This document shows, piece after piece, positions 36,301 through 43,281 of a stretch of 64,000 nt of DNA. The first letter of the stretch is position 1. Every line of letters starts with the position of its first letter. The notes below the pieces were generated by a model. The model did no database searches. It saw only the letters and a program-made list of their open reading frames with translations, and was not told the DNA's origin. Source of the stretch: Henricia sp. BOLD:AAB3569 (Eukaryota > Echinodermata > Asteroidea > Spinulosida > Echinasteridae); contig JBBELK010000032.1 of the NCBI GenBank assembly GCA_037783545.1, positions 1,054,001 to 1,118,000 on the forward strand, in the 5' to 3' direction. The translations under genes were made by a program, and so were the position numbers.

Positions 36301-39300
36301 AACACGCTTTTTTCATGGGCTGTCCAATTAAAAATAGATAAATTGCTTTTTTTTTGCATTGATTTTGAATATTCGGTTTCCAAATGTTGAAACCGGATTG
36401 TACTTATCAAAATCGAATATTCAAAAAGTCCCAACATTTGTGGTTTTATGTTTCCGCAGACATGTTTTGAGCCTGCTGATGAAGTAGCGTCATTAATTGC
36501 TGCCACGTTACACGACATTGATCATCCTGGAAGGACGAATTCATTCCTTTGCAATGCTGCCAGCGATCTTGCCATACTGTATAATGACATGTAAGTTTTA
36601 AGAGTTTTAATTAATAATACGTTTCTTCAGTGCACTTTATTTTCCCCTGTTTCTTGAACTCAATATCATTCCTTAATCCTCAACTTCCTTGGGAGACGGG
36701 TCATTCCACGAGGTTGGGTACAAAAAGTGTGACATACCAGATCTTAATATGAGTAACATTCCAGCCCAGCTACTTTAGTAAGTATATTCATTTCATAAAG
36801 AAACGCATGTTACACTACAATAGAAGTATTTACATCACATTGTAACAAAACTACAGACCTCCAAAATGTACTGGTAGTGTTAAACATATGTGGTGTCCAT
36901 GTTGCGTAGGTAAGACAAATATTTCATGATCTGTGAGAGATTGGTCAGTGAAAACAACATGATTATATTGGGACACCTAGCCATATTCAGTACAACAAAT
37001 ATTTCACCAGATAAATAATTGTCCAGTCTTTAAATAAAAAAACTTGTACCATCGCAACATGGACACCGCTTTTTTTATATACCCAACCTCACGGAATGAC
37101 CTATTTGTCTCACGGCCGTGTGAAGCCAAAACGCCCCAAAAGTCGACTGCACCTGAGCTGACAAGCTACATGCTGCGCAAACCGCCACAAATGAATTTTT
37201 GCTCAGATCGCCCTCATGTGCAGCAGGCTTTATATATGGTACGTACATTTACCTATAAGGTAATTTACCTCTTTGTAAATTTATGATTTCAGAGCTGTTC
37301 TGGAAAGTCACCATGCAGCGCTTGCATTCCAGCTCACGACGAGGGAGGGAAGGTGCAACATATTCAAAGAATTAGACAGGTTGGTTATAGACAGTTTACA
37401 TGATCGAAAAACAACTGCTGTACATAACTAAAGAATAATGTTGATAAACTGCCTTGTACACACGTAGAAAATGCAGCCACATAGATGTAGTAGGACCAAA
37501 ATACAAAAGGAAAAAAATAGAATAAAATATGTTTAGCGTTAGCGCGCGTGTCACTTTCAACTCTGCGTGTCAAAATCTTCTTATTTTTTTTAACGGCCCC
37601 CAAAAAAATTCAAATATTGTCAGCGCGCACACGTCACTTTAAACCCTGTGCGTCAAAGTTTTTTTGTTTAACTTAGACACGCACTGTCTGTTGATTGTTT
37701 CGATTAAAAACATGCCTTTAGTGCTTGGAATCCACTACAAAAAAAATAAAAACGCAAAACAAAAAAAGCAGCGTCATCCCGTCATTTTGGGAGACTTCAA
37801 CTAATGCTAAACATAGTTCTTTTTGTTTTTGGCCTAATACTTCAGAAAACCTTAACAATCCATGCATGGTTTTTGTGTTGAATGAATGTTAAAAAATAAT
37901 GCGCAGACAACTTTTTTTAAAAGCACCTACAGTAGTTGTTTGTTATTGCTATCAACACTTTAGTCAGGTTTTTCTTGTTAGCTCGTGGAGTTAACATTTT
38001 AAGTACTGCAGCAGCCGATTTCACGAATCCTTACGCACTGCGTAAGCCCGCTTGCGCAACTTTAAATTGCGTAAGCAACATTCCTGTGATAATTACACAC
38101 AAGCCTATGGGGCTTATGCCAATTTCAAAAATTGCGCAAGCTACGCAATTTTTCGTGAAATCTTTTGCTGATGTTGTATTGTGGCTTTATATTCCAATTC
38201 ACTTTTGCTTAGTAACTCTAAAATTATTTTGTGATGACAAAAAGTCTCTGGCTTCTGTCCAGAAGCAACCAGTGGTATTCGCGTTTATGCGGACAATAAT
38301 GGCGAGTGTGTTTTTGCTTTCATCAAAACTCAATCCTCTCCTGAAATACAAATCAATGCAATAAAACAAATATTGCCTCGGGGAGATTCCAAGCCTGCTG
38401 TCTCAAGATCCCCGAGGGGCATTAGTGCCATATGGAGTACCATATGGCTGAACGGTCTGGTGTATTGAATTCAAGACCGTACTTAAAATCTGCAGTTGTG
38501 GGTTTGAATCCTGGCCCCGACTAAGGTGCGTGTGCCCTTGGGCAAGGCACTCTGCCATAAGTTGCCTCTCTCCACCCAGGAGTTAATGGGTACCTGCAAG
38601 GGTCGCAGACGTTAAGCGCTTGTGTGTCAGGCTGCCGGGGGCTGTGTACTCCCCAGGGAGTTGTGCCCAATGACCAGGGTGATAATGTGTAAAGTGCCAT
38701 GAGTATCCTACAGGATAGATATGTGCGCTATATAAGATGCCGTTATCATTAGTTTACACCAATATTTGGATACCATTGTGGTCAATATTTATATACCATT
38801 CACATGCATTTGTACAGGGAGGACTACCGTGCTATGCGGCACACCATAATCGACATGATTCTCGCGACGGAGATGACAAAGCATTTTGAACATCTGTCTA
38901 AATTTGTCAACTGCATCAACAAGCCAGTCTTACGAGACGGTGAAGACACACTGTCGTTGGTAAGAATTGTCAAAAAAATGCTCTTATACATGTACCAGGC
39001 ATATGTTTTGCTTTGTGACAAATATGACCGGCTCCAGCAAAACCCAACACTTGTGATGAAAATTCAAAATTTAAGTTTTGGTATCAGCTTAGTGTGTATA
39101 CAAAAAGGTATCTTTTAAAACATGTTTGAGGAAATTCTGATAATTTTTGGCGAAGTTATGACTAATTAAAGTATGACAGATCAGAAAAAGTGAAATGGAG
39201 TTATTGGTCTTTAAAGTTTGACAAACTAGTTGATTATTTAATTTTTTGTCAATAATATGAGGAATTTTGAGATAGTTCAAACAACAAAACAAATCTTGAA

Positions 39301-42300
39301 TGTATCCCGATGTTGATTCTGCCAAATGTTCAAGTTGGTCCCAGAGGCCATTTTTTAAGGTTGTGGGCCCATATCACGTAATGGGAAATGCCGAGAAGCG
39401 TCAGGTTTTGCCAGAGTCGGTCACAAATAGTGCACGTCTGTGTGCCCGATGGACTGTGAGTGACCACAAGAGGGTCCTATACTACATAGACATGTACACA
39501 CGAACGTACAGTTGAAGTCGGAAGCTTACATACATGTACATCACTACCATCATCACCCAAAATGGTAAACAGGACTACCCGAACCACTTCAAGGTGTGCA
39601 AGCTATGTTTTAAGTACTGCAAGCATGTGAGGAATTCCACAAAATTTTTGTAAAGACTGTTACAAAAATTGTGACAACGCAAGTTTAAGCACACCAGTTT
39701 TAACACAGTTGTATGTAAATTTCTGACTACAACTGTACATGTCACTCGTGAGAAGGGGTCTGCCTGGGTCACAAGTCATGAATATGCATTACCATTAATA
39801 TATTTGATTGGTCGCCGGTAAGCCAATCAGAATCAACCCCGTTTTAAGAAAAAGGCTGGTATCTCCAATTCCCAATGTTCGAAATTTTTGTTTTGTTGTA
39901 TTTTTCGTTACAGAGACACGTAAGCTTTCTAAATTCATTCGCTTGTGTAAATTATTTTTTTAAACCTTTCACTAAAACACAGACAGTCAATTTTTAAAGA
40001 AACCTTGTTTCAGATTTTGAGTTTCTGTTCAAAGGGCGCAGAAATCGTTCACTATTTTTTTTAACAGCAGAGTACTGGCAGAAGTACCCCTGACTCGTCA
40101 AGTTTAGCAAGTCCTGAAAACCGAGCATTGATTCGCCGGATGTTGATCAAGTGTGCTGATGTTTCCAATCCGACCAGACCTTTGGAGATGTGCATGGAAT
40201 GGGCCCGCAGAATATCGGAAGAGTATTTCGCACAAGTAAGTGTATTAGTTGTAGTCGCAGAGCGTGTTTCTGGTGAGCACGATAACGGAAATGTTTCCTT
40301 TGAGTAAAAAAAGCTTTGATTAAAAAACCGTGTCTCTATCACATTTGTGACCAGTCATGATGAAATGAGCGGAATTTGCAAAAATTTGAAATTTGGTATT
40401 TTTGAATTTAGCAGAAAAAGAGCCTTCCAATGGTATATAATACATAAGGTAAATCTATTCCCCCAATGCAACACAGCTTAGAGAAGTGGTATTGTTCAAA
40501 CAAATTTTACAAATCTTACAAAATTTCTTACGAGCCACAAATAAAGCTATCGTCAAAATTGGTCTGAAAATGATGTTTTTAATTGTTGGATGATGCTAAA
40601 AATTTTGAATCAAATAGAATAGGAGCTACTCTTTCCAAATATTAAAAAACCCTAAAATTGACCTCCCCTTCAATTTTTGACTTTAAACCGTCCTCATAGG
40701 AAAAAGCAAAGTGCAACTTTACGCTCATTTTGTCGTGACAGGTCACATTTTTTTAACCCCCCATTTTTTCGTGACAGGTCACATTTTTTAACCCCCCATT
40801 TTTTTCCAGATTTCAGATTTTTGTTACCATGTCATATTTTTCTCATTACCATTCTGAAATTTCGTGTTCTCCATCTATATTTTCAAGGATATCGTCAAAA
40901 AACCACTGATGTTTTGTAAACTAATTTGTCCATTCCATTAAAGCAGTGCACTGATTACACCAACCTTTCTGCTTCCATATCCAAAATGGAGATTGCAAAT
41001 TTTCCGTTTTCTTCCCATGGATAGTATTTTTAGGAGGTATTTTATATGATTGTTAGATTAAAACGAAACCCATTTTCTAGACAAGACTTGCCAGTTGTGT
41101 ATCAAATCTCCCAGCTGGACCTTGCACAAACAGGCGACAGAATTAGCAATGTAACTTTACAAACGTCTAAATGTAAAAATGTCTTTTGTAAAAATACTTG
41201 TCGAATAAAATAAAAAATCTTCCAAAATTTAGACGGATGAAGAGAAGAAGAGAGGACTGCCGGTGGTGATGCCAGTGTTTGACCGCTTGACGTGCAGTAT
41301 TCCCAAGTCTCAGATTTCATTCACTGAATATTTCATCATGGACATGTTTGATGCTTGGGATGGTAAGATTGCAACAAATTGTGTCCTTTTTACATATAGA
41401 CCGTATCGACTAGCTGCCATCTTGTAGGGCAGTTTCTTTGTTCCGCAAGGACATGTGTGGATAGGCATTTTGTGCTTGCATTAATTGTTGACCAATTTAA
41501 AACAATTTAAAACAACAAATGTTGCCATACAAGATAGCAGCTTTTCAATACGGTGTATAGACAGCTTTCCTGTGACATCATTCTTTCTGCCATTTTGTGT
41601 CATTTTGACGATCTTGACCCACATGGCCCAAGTACTAACCAGCAAAACGAGTGTGCGCATTACACGCGTATTGTACGCACAGGCACACAGCCCGGAAAAC
41701 TTAATTTTGTTGTCACAATGTGTCAAATTTGGTTCTGGGTGTGTGCGTGTTCGCGTTCTCCACTACCGGTTTTGTCCGGGCGCGACGACCAGACAAAATC
41801 ATCAGAAGTACCATTAGCCCCCGAAAAAAAAAAAACTTGGCCGCCCGGACAAAGATAATTAATTTCCCCCTCTAAAATACTCTCCATGGCAGTTGCATGC
41901 ATTCGGCTTGAAAACCCCCCTTATGCGGCGAACACTGATTCGGACAAGATTTTTAGCAGTGGGGAACACTACATGTGTGTTTCAAATGTGCTGAAACTGA
42001 CTACCGGTAGGGCACAGTGGGCCAGACCAGAAGGTGTTTAAAACCGGTCTGTTTATGACTGGCCATGTGACGTGCTCTCGGCCAATAGTGATGCGTAAAC
42101 TGAGGTATTTATGAATGCTTAATATGGTGGCAAGTTTTAAATCCTTTCTTAGTATGCAGGAGGTTGTGTGTTCGAGTCCCACCCGAGCACGCTATGACGT
42201 TTTTCTCATACATGTAGTATCTCTAGGAGCACTAAGTACATGTATACAGTGCTAATCCAGTTACATAGGGTAAGGGCAAAACAAACCCTAATGAATATTT

Positions 42301-42690
42301 ATTCTCCCTAACGCAAGCCAAATCGCATTCTCTCCTCAGTTGCGGTACCCACTGCTAAATGATTCAAACCGGCTGCTCAACACCAGCTAGCTCAGTTGTT
42401 AAGTGGTTAAGACATCTGCCCAGCATGCAGGAGGTCGTGGGTTCGATTCTCACCCGAGCACGCTATGAATATTTTCTCCTACTATCTCAAGGAAGCACTA
42501 AGCATACCGTGCTAATCAAGTTACGTAGGGTAGGGCAAATCAAACCCTAATTAAAATCCTTTCTTTTTTTTAACATTTTGCAGCATTTATCGACTGTCCT
42601 GAGGTAATGGAAAATCTGAAGAATAATTATAAATATTGGAGTACTAAAGAACAGAATGAATGCAGTGAGCAGGACCAGGAGTGTCGATAA
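18108..42690 (+). CDS. PDE8: PDE8-type high-affinity cAMP phosphodiesterase, complete, 19 coding exons
   Basis: Exons: 18108-18362, 18849-18905, 22299-22489, 23332-23391, 24401-24547, 27092-27308, 28887-28975, 30758-30876, 31762-31829, 32546-32719, 33021-33084, 34134-34266, 34585-34783, 36460-36590, 37293-37379, 38818-38959, 40068-40235, 41233-41362, 42584-42690. All phases agree and give 845 residues, close to human PDE8A (829) and PDE8B (885). The enzyme hydrolyses cAMP to AMP. Domains: MGCAPSI N-terminus (acylation-type), receiver-like region about 105-230, PAS about 240-345, PDE8 signature [14 protein letters not shown] about 388-401, catalytic domain about 480-825. Metal-site residues visible are H573, H609, D610 and D742, within [10 protein letters not shown] and [10 protein letters not shown]. 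The purine-selective glutamine is Q794 and the clamp is F797. RRHS (383-386) is a possible PKA site. Intron 2 is GC-AG; exon 17 has an NAGNAG acceptor; exon 13 is preceded by a partial copy of itself. The family assignment is firm; invertebrates usually have one PDE8, so A or B is not assigned. Confidence 0.95.
18849..18905 (+). CDS. PDE8: PDE8 coding exon 2 (57 nt microexon)
   Basis: Codes 19 residues including SFGPMKI, matching the QFGPMRF stretch before the receiver-like domain of human PDE8A. Acceptor ttttcag. The donor is CAG|gcaagt, a GC donor with an otherwise perfect consensus. Phase 0 on both sides, so skipping would keep the frame. Confidence 0.88.
19031..19595. mobile_element. MITE with GGGGGCCGTCCATAAAG ends and G-runs, PDE8 intron 2
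   Basis: Left GGGGGCCGTCCATAAAGTAC, right complement TACTTTATGCACGGCCCCC. Near both ends are long G tracts (19108-19196 and 19501-19561). Apparent poly-Pro/poly-Gly frames come from these tracts. Confidence 0.75.
20330..20440. repeat. Three tandem 40-nt units, PDE8 intron 2
   Basis: CCAATAGGCCTACACGTACT followed by GTACGTGTAAGACAG occurs three times with minor changes, then TACATGTA palindromes. Confidence 0.85.
21940..22215. repeat. AGGGCGACA repeat, PDE8 intron 2
   Basis: GATAGGGCGACAATTTGTGT to GCGGCATCCAGAGTTCTT matches 50108-50413 over most of its length. GGGCGACA and TGTCGCCC motifs occur in both orientations. Confidence 0.75.
22299..22489 (+). CDS. PDE8: PDE8 coding exon 3 (receiver-like domain)
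   Basis: Codes VLLVFSKED, then a stretch ending [10 protein letters not shown] and GLCR, very close to human PDE8A (VLLVFTKED, DIIIIDHRNP). This is the response-regulator-like fold. Acceptor cctggcag, donor CAG|gtaaac, phase 2 at the end. Confidence 0.95.
23332..23391 (+). CDS. PDE8: PDE8 coding exon 4 (receiver-like domain)
   Basis: Codes [20 protein letters not shown], the counterpart of RSIRSSKLSENTVIVGVVRR in human PDE8A. Acceptor tgttttcag, donor AAG|gtttgt. Phase 2 on both sides. Confidence 0.93.
24401..24547 (+). CDS. PDE8: PDE8 coding exon 5 (end of receiver-like domain)
   Basis: Codes a stretch containing [15 protein letters not shown] and QLKLR, matching ISAGFTRRYVENPN and QLKLR of PDE8A. 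Acceptor acttccag, donor TAG|gtaaaa. Phase 2 on both sides. Confidence 0.95.
24761..25071. mobile_element. MITE with GCAGCC ends, split by a SINE
   Basis: Left end GCAGCCGATTTCATGAAG and right end TTTCGTGAAATTGGCTGC are inverted repeats. Internal GCGTAAGCCCGCTTGCGCAA is shared with the copies at 38011 and 62938. The SINE at 24865-25048 sits inside. AAGTC-type satellite sequence lies on both sides, so the MITE landed in an older satellite. Confidence 0.75.
24865..25048 (+). mobile_element. tRNA-derived SINE, short subfamily
   Basis: Starts TGTGGGGTGTTATGGCCGAG with box A, then box B GGTTCGATTCC, then the conserved tail CTTGAGCAAGGCACTTAACC and TAATTGGCGG. Compared with the copy at 27320 it lacks about 170 nt of the body, as does the copy at 62520. 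It is inserted inside a MITE (24761-25071). Confidence 0.85.
25056..27074. repeat. Higher-order minisatellite in PDE8 intron 5
   Basis: Basic units are 32 nt (GTCCCAAGTCATTTCAATCA plus AGTCCAAGTCGA) and a shorter 26-nt form lacking six bases. They are arranged in four larger blocks that each begin with the MITE right end CGTGAAATTGGCTGCAG (at 25056, 25660, 26174, 26720) and end with ACCATTGAGTGTAAATTGAC. Blocks are about 604, 514, 546 and 355 nt. Serine-rich open frames here (SPKSFQSS repeats) are by-products of unit lengths and not genes. Confidence 0.95.
27092..27308 (+). CDS. PDE8: PDE8 coding exon 6 (PAS domain)
   Basis: Codes the first part of the PAS domain, including [18 protein letters not shown] and VIGQEM, the counterparts of RFIQYANPAFETTMGYQS and LIGKEL. 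The acceptor tatttttcag lies just past the end of the intron 5 satellite, and a SINE begins about 11 nt after the donor AAG|gtataa. Ends in phase 0. Confidence 0.95.
27320..27700 (+). mobile_element. tRNA-derived SINE, full-length subfamily
   Basis: Same head and box B as the 24865 copy, but with the extra body containing AAAGATCCCAGAGCATTC, and an AAATAA-rich 3' end. It starts 11 nt after the PDE8 exon 6 donor. Confidence 0.85.
27852..28121. mobile_element. MITE with AGGGTGAGTTCACAC ends, PDE8 intron 6
   Basis: Left AGGGTGAGTTCACACTGAG, right GTGTGAATCCTCCCT. Two inner inverted GTCCAAGCTAATTCTGTGG segments. Related to 43050-43281 and a fragment at 57040-57175. Confidence 0.75.
28501..28637. 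mobile_element. Palindromic MITE, AAAGGCACAGGCTCG family
   Basis: 137-nt fold-back: AAAGGCACAGGCTTGTCAGC at left, complement at right, centre CCATAGCAAATGCATGG. In PDE8 intron 6. Confidence 0.85.
28655..28850. repeat. Degenerate AAGTC satellite, opposite orientation, PDE8 intron 6
   Basis: Repeated GACTTGCTCTCCAAGACT and GAGACTTGAATT motifs are diverged reverse complements of the intron 5 satellite unit. Confidence 0.65.
28887..28975 (+). CDS. PDE8: PDE8 coding exon 7 (PAS domain)
   Basis: Codes [20 protein letters not shown], corresponding to EWQGIYYAKKKNGDNIQQNV of PDE8A, then [11 protein letters not shown]-type sequence. Acceptor tttttacag, donor AAG|gtaaga, ends in phase 2. Confidence 0.95.
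29050..29733 (-). mobile_element. SINE family B, interrupted, PDE8 intron 7
   Basis: Left part (29070-29160) and right part (29570-29733) match the 57187 copy. About 410 nt between them has no counterpart there and looks like a later insertion. Confidence 0.6.
30209..30728. mobile_element. 500-bp MITE with internal TTCGCCC satellite, PDE8 intron 7
   Basis: Same family in reverse orientation relative to 7340. It ends about 30 nt before the PDE8 exon 8 acceptor. Confidence 0.85.
30758..30876 (+). CDS. PDE8: PDE8 coding exon 8 (PAS end and linker)
   Basis: Codes [13 protein letters not shown] (PAS end; PDE8A has GKIRHYVSI) and a poorly conserved linker. Acceptor tctcttacag, donor ATG|gtagga, ends in phase 1. 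Confidence 0.9.
31762..31829 (+). CDS. PDE8: PDE8 coding exon 9 (PDE8 signature)
   Basis: Codes [20 protein letters not shown], nearly identical to PDE8A. RRHS is a candidate PKA target. Acceptor ccgttaaag is pyrimidine-poor near the AG; donor AAG|gtaata; ends in phase 0. Confidence 0.95.
32546..32719 (+). CDS. PDE8: PDE8 coding exon 10 (linker helix region)
   Basis: Codes [20 protein letters not shown], then [17 protein letters not shown] and DLVGGLM, all recognisable in PDE8A. Acceptor tttatttag, donor ACT|gtaagt. Phase 0 on both sides. Confidence 0.95.
32838..32998 (+). mobile_element. Degraded tRNA-derived SINE before PDE8 exon 11
   Basis: tRNA-like head GTGTGGTCTAGTGGGTACGC and box B-like GGGTTCTAGCCCC, then GGGCAAGACACTTAATCTC, which is the conserved SINE tail motif. 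Confidence 0.6.
33021..33084 (+). CDS. PDE8: PDE8 coding exon 11 (variable linker)
   Basis: This exon is needed to reconcile the phase of exon 10 (0) with exon 12 (1), and 64 nt does so exactly. It codes [15 protein letters not shown] and following residues, comparable to DGLRRLSGNE of PDE8A. Acceptor tttcccccag, donor CAA|gtaagt. A degraded SINE lies directly upstream and a MITE starts about 30 nt downstream. Confidence 0.8.
33113..33422. mobile_element. MITE with TATAGGGCTTGGGAATC ends, PDE8 intron 11
   Basis: Left end TATAGGGCTTGGGAATCGACGTCA-like, right end complement (CATTCCCAAGCCCTATA). About 310 nt, no coding capacity. It starts 29 nt after the exon 11 donor. Confidence 0.75.
33471..33681. 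mobile_element. MITE with CAGGGGCGGATCCAG ends, PDE8 intron 11
   Basis: Left end CAGGGGCGGATCCAGG, right end CCTGGATCCGCCCCTG. GCGAT is present on both sides (33466-33470 and 33682-33686). The ends resemble hAT-like elements, though those usually duplicate 8 bp. Confidence 0.75.
34134..34266 (+). CDS. PDE8: PDE8 coding exon 12 (start of catalytic domain)
   Basis: Codes a Ser/Pro/Gln-rich linker, then [15 protein letters not shown], corresponding to WDFDIFELEAATHNR. Acceptor cttcttttcag, donor CAG|gtacag, ends in phase 2. Confidence 0.93.
34380..34639 (+). repeat. 129-131 bp tandem duplication spanning the exon 13 acceptor
   Basis: Copy 1 is 34380-34510 and copy 2 is 34511-34639. Each contains an A-run, about 75 nt of intron, the acceptor, and the first 55 nt of PDE8 exon 13. 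The copies differ by only a few bases. The acceptors are 129 nt apart (34455 and 34584). The stretch between them has no stop in the PDE8 frame. Confidence 0.95.
34585..34783 (+). CDS. PDE8: PDE8 coding exon 13 (catalytic domain, first metal motif)
   Basis: Codes residues 525-591: [13 protein letters not shown], then [19 protein letters not shown] with H569 and metal ligand H573. Acceptor atttttattcccag, donor AAG|gtaaat. A near-identical copy of this acceptor and the exon's first 55 nt lies 129 nt upstream. Confidence 0.95.
34940..35652. mobile_element. Same MITE family, interrupted by a LINE fragment, PDE8 intron 13
   Basis: Left end AAAGATAGTATACATGAT breaks at the LINE piece (34955-35181), then continues TTGGTAAACTGTTACAAATAG, as in the uninterrupted 30209 copy. 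Confidence 0.85.
34955..35181 (+). pseudogene. 5'-truncated LINE 3' end (CR1/L2-like) inside a MITE
   Basis: A 60-codon open piece reads [18 protein letters not shown], then the terminal GAAIWAHPG, typical of the last residues of L2/CR1 reverse transcriptases (lap.Yl..l... then g..lWn). It is followed by an AAATAAATGG and TAAA-repeat tail. It splits a 500-bp MITE whose two halves continue on either side. Confidence 0.75.
36460..36590 (+). CDS. PDE8: PDE8 coding exon 14 (HD motif)
   Basis: Codes residues 592-635 including [20 protein letters not shown], with metal ligands H609 and D610. Acceptor tttccgcag, donor CAT|gtaagt, ends in phase 2. Confidence 0.96.
36698..37101. mobile_element. MITE with GGGTCATTCCACGAGG ends, PDE8 intron 14
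   Basis: Left GGGTCATTCCACGAGGTTGG, right complement (CCAACCTCACGGAATGACC). About 404 nt. Confidence 0.75.
37293..37379 (+). CDS. PDE8: PDE8 coding exon 15 (catalytic domain)
   Basis: Codes [20 protein letters not shown] then CNIFKEL, matching [20 protein letters not shown] and CNIFKNM. Acceptor gatttcag; the donor CAG|gttggt is weak. Phase 2 on both sides. Confidence 0.96.
38011..38170. mobile_element. MITE with GCAGCC ends, PDE8 intron 15
   Basis: Starts GCAGCCGATTTCACGAATCC and ends near TTTTTCGTGAAATCTTTTGC; about 160 nt, with a GCGTAAGC-rich palindromic body. The right end is slightly eroded. Confidence 0.75.
38438..38750 (+). mobile_element. tRNA-derived SINE in PDE8 intron 15
   Basis: Box A ATGGCTGAACGG, box B GGTTTGAATCC, tail CCTTGGGCAAGGCACTCTGC and a 3' end GCGCTATATAAGATGCCGTT. 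Same superfamily as the 27320 element with a different tail. Confidence 0.75.
38818..38959 (+). CDS. PDE8: PDE8 coding exon 16 (catalytic domain)
   Basis: Codes [20 protein letters not shown] then [17 protein letters not shown], matching the PDE8A helix bundle. Acceptor tgtacag, donor TTG|gtaaga, ends in phase 0. Confidence 0.96.
39509..39735. mobile_element. Tc1-type MITE with Sleeping-Beauty-like ends, PDE8 intron 16
   Basis: Starts CAGTTGAAGTCGGAAGCTTA and ends TTTCTGACTACAACTG; TA is present on both sides (39507-39508, 39736-39737). Length 227 nt, no transposase. The terminal sequence closely resembles the ends of fish Tc1/mariner elements of the Sleeping Beauty group. Confidence 0.85.
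40068..40235 (+). CDS. PDE8: PDE8 coding exon 17 (catalytic domain, fourth metal ligand)
   Basis: Codes a Ser/Thr-rich insert, then [20 protein letters not shown] with metal ligand D742 and the helix ending [10 protein letters not shown]. The acceptor is an NAGNAG (aacagcag), so the exon may start at 40068 or 40071, with or without one Gln. Donor CAA|gtaagt, phase 0. Confidence 0.95.
41233..41362 (+). CDS. PDE8: PDE8 coding exon 18 (substrate pocket)
   Basis: Codes [20 protein letters not shown] followed by QISF: the glutamine-switch residue Q794 and clamp F797. It ends [10 protein letters not shown]. Acceptor aaatttag, donor ATG|gtaaga, ends in phase 1. Confidence 0.96.
42131..42300 (+). 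mobile_element. SINE copy 1 in PDE8 intron 18
   Basis: Box B part GTTCGAGTCCCACCCGAGCA followed by CGCTATGACG and a tail ending GGGCAAAACAAACCCTAATG. Its tRNA 5' half is eroded. Closely related to the next copy. Confidence 0.65.
42381..42552 (+). mobile_element. SINE copy 2 in PDE8 intron 18, close to exon 19
   Basis: tRNA-like head CAGCTAGCTCAGTTG with an intact box B GGTTCGATTCT, then the same CGCTATGAATA and GGGCAAATCAAACCCTAATT tail as copy 1. It ends about 30 nt before the exon 19 acceptor. Confidence 0.7.
42584..42690 (+). CDS. PDE8: PDE8 coding exon 19 (C-terminus and stop)
   Basis: Codes [19 protein letters not shown], like the C-terminal helix of PDE8A, then a 16-residue acidic/polar tail ending ECR and TAA. 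Two bases after the stop is AAG|gtaaaa, a plausible donor for a 3'UTR intron. Two tRNA-derived SINE copies sit just upstream in intron 18. Confidence 0.94.
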
Positions 42691-43049
42691 AGGTAAAATC
42701 TAAATGTCAACCAATCTTTTAAATAATTGAAGAGTTTCATCGCATAACGCTATATATTCCTTTTTGGCCTTTAAGAAAACTGTTATTTTGTTTTACAACT
42801 AATACCATAAATTTTCAGACGTCGCTCCTTATACCCCGGGCAGCTTATATTAAACAAATTACGGTTAAGTAAAACAGTTTTTTGTGGGTATAACACAGTT
42901 TGCCAATGAACTATTTGACAAATGTGTGGGACCACCAATCGAAAATGTACTGAAATCTTTATTTTTTTTGACTGTTTATTGCGTTTTGCGATGCTGCCCT
43001 AAAGTTTTTGTTCCCTGAAAAATACATAATTCTGTGCGCAACGTCTTTG

Positions 43050-43281
43050 AGGGTGGATTCGCACGTAAATTTGACTCGCATCACTTTCAGAAAAAGCGCC
43101 GTGAAGGAAATTTGGAGTAAAACAACGAATTAAAAATTTCTGAATCGCAAAAATAATAATTTTCTTCCAAGTTGATTCTGTGGTTTTTGAGTGCGTGGTT
43201 TCACTCCAAATTCCCTACATGCCGCTTTTTCTCAAAGGGACGTGCGTGAAAATTACGCACAAACAAGAGGCTCACATCCAT
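43050..43281. mobile_element. MITE with AGGGTGGATTCGCAC end, after PDE8
   Basis: Shares the AAAAAGCG.CGTG body and the TTCCAAGTTGATTCTGTGG motif with the 27852 copy. The right end is less clear. Confidence 0.55.
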
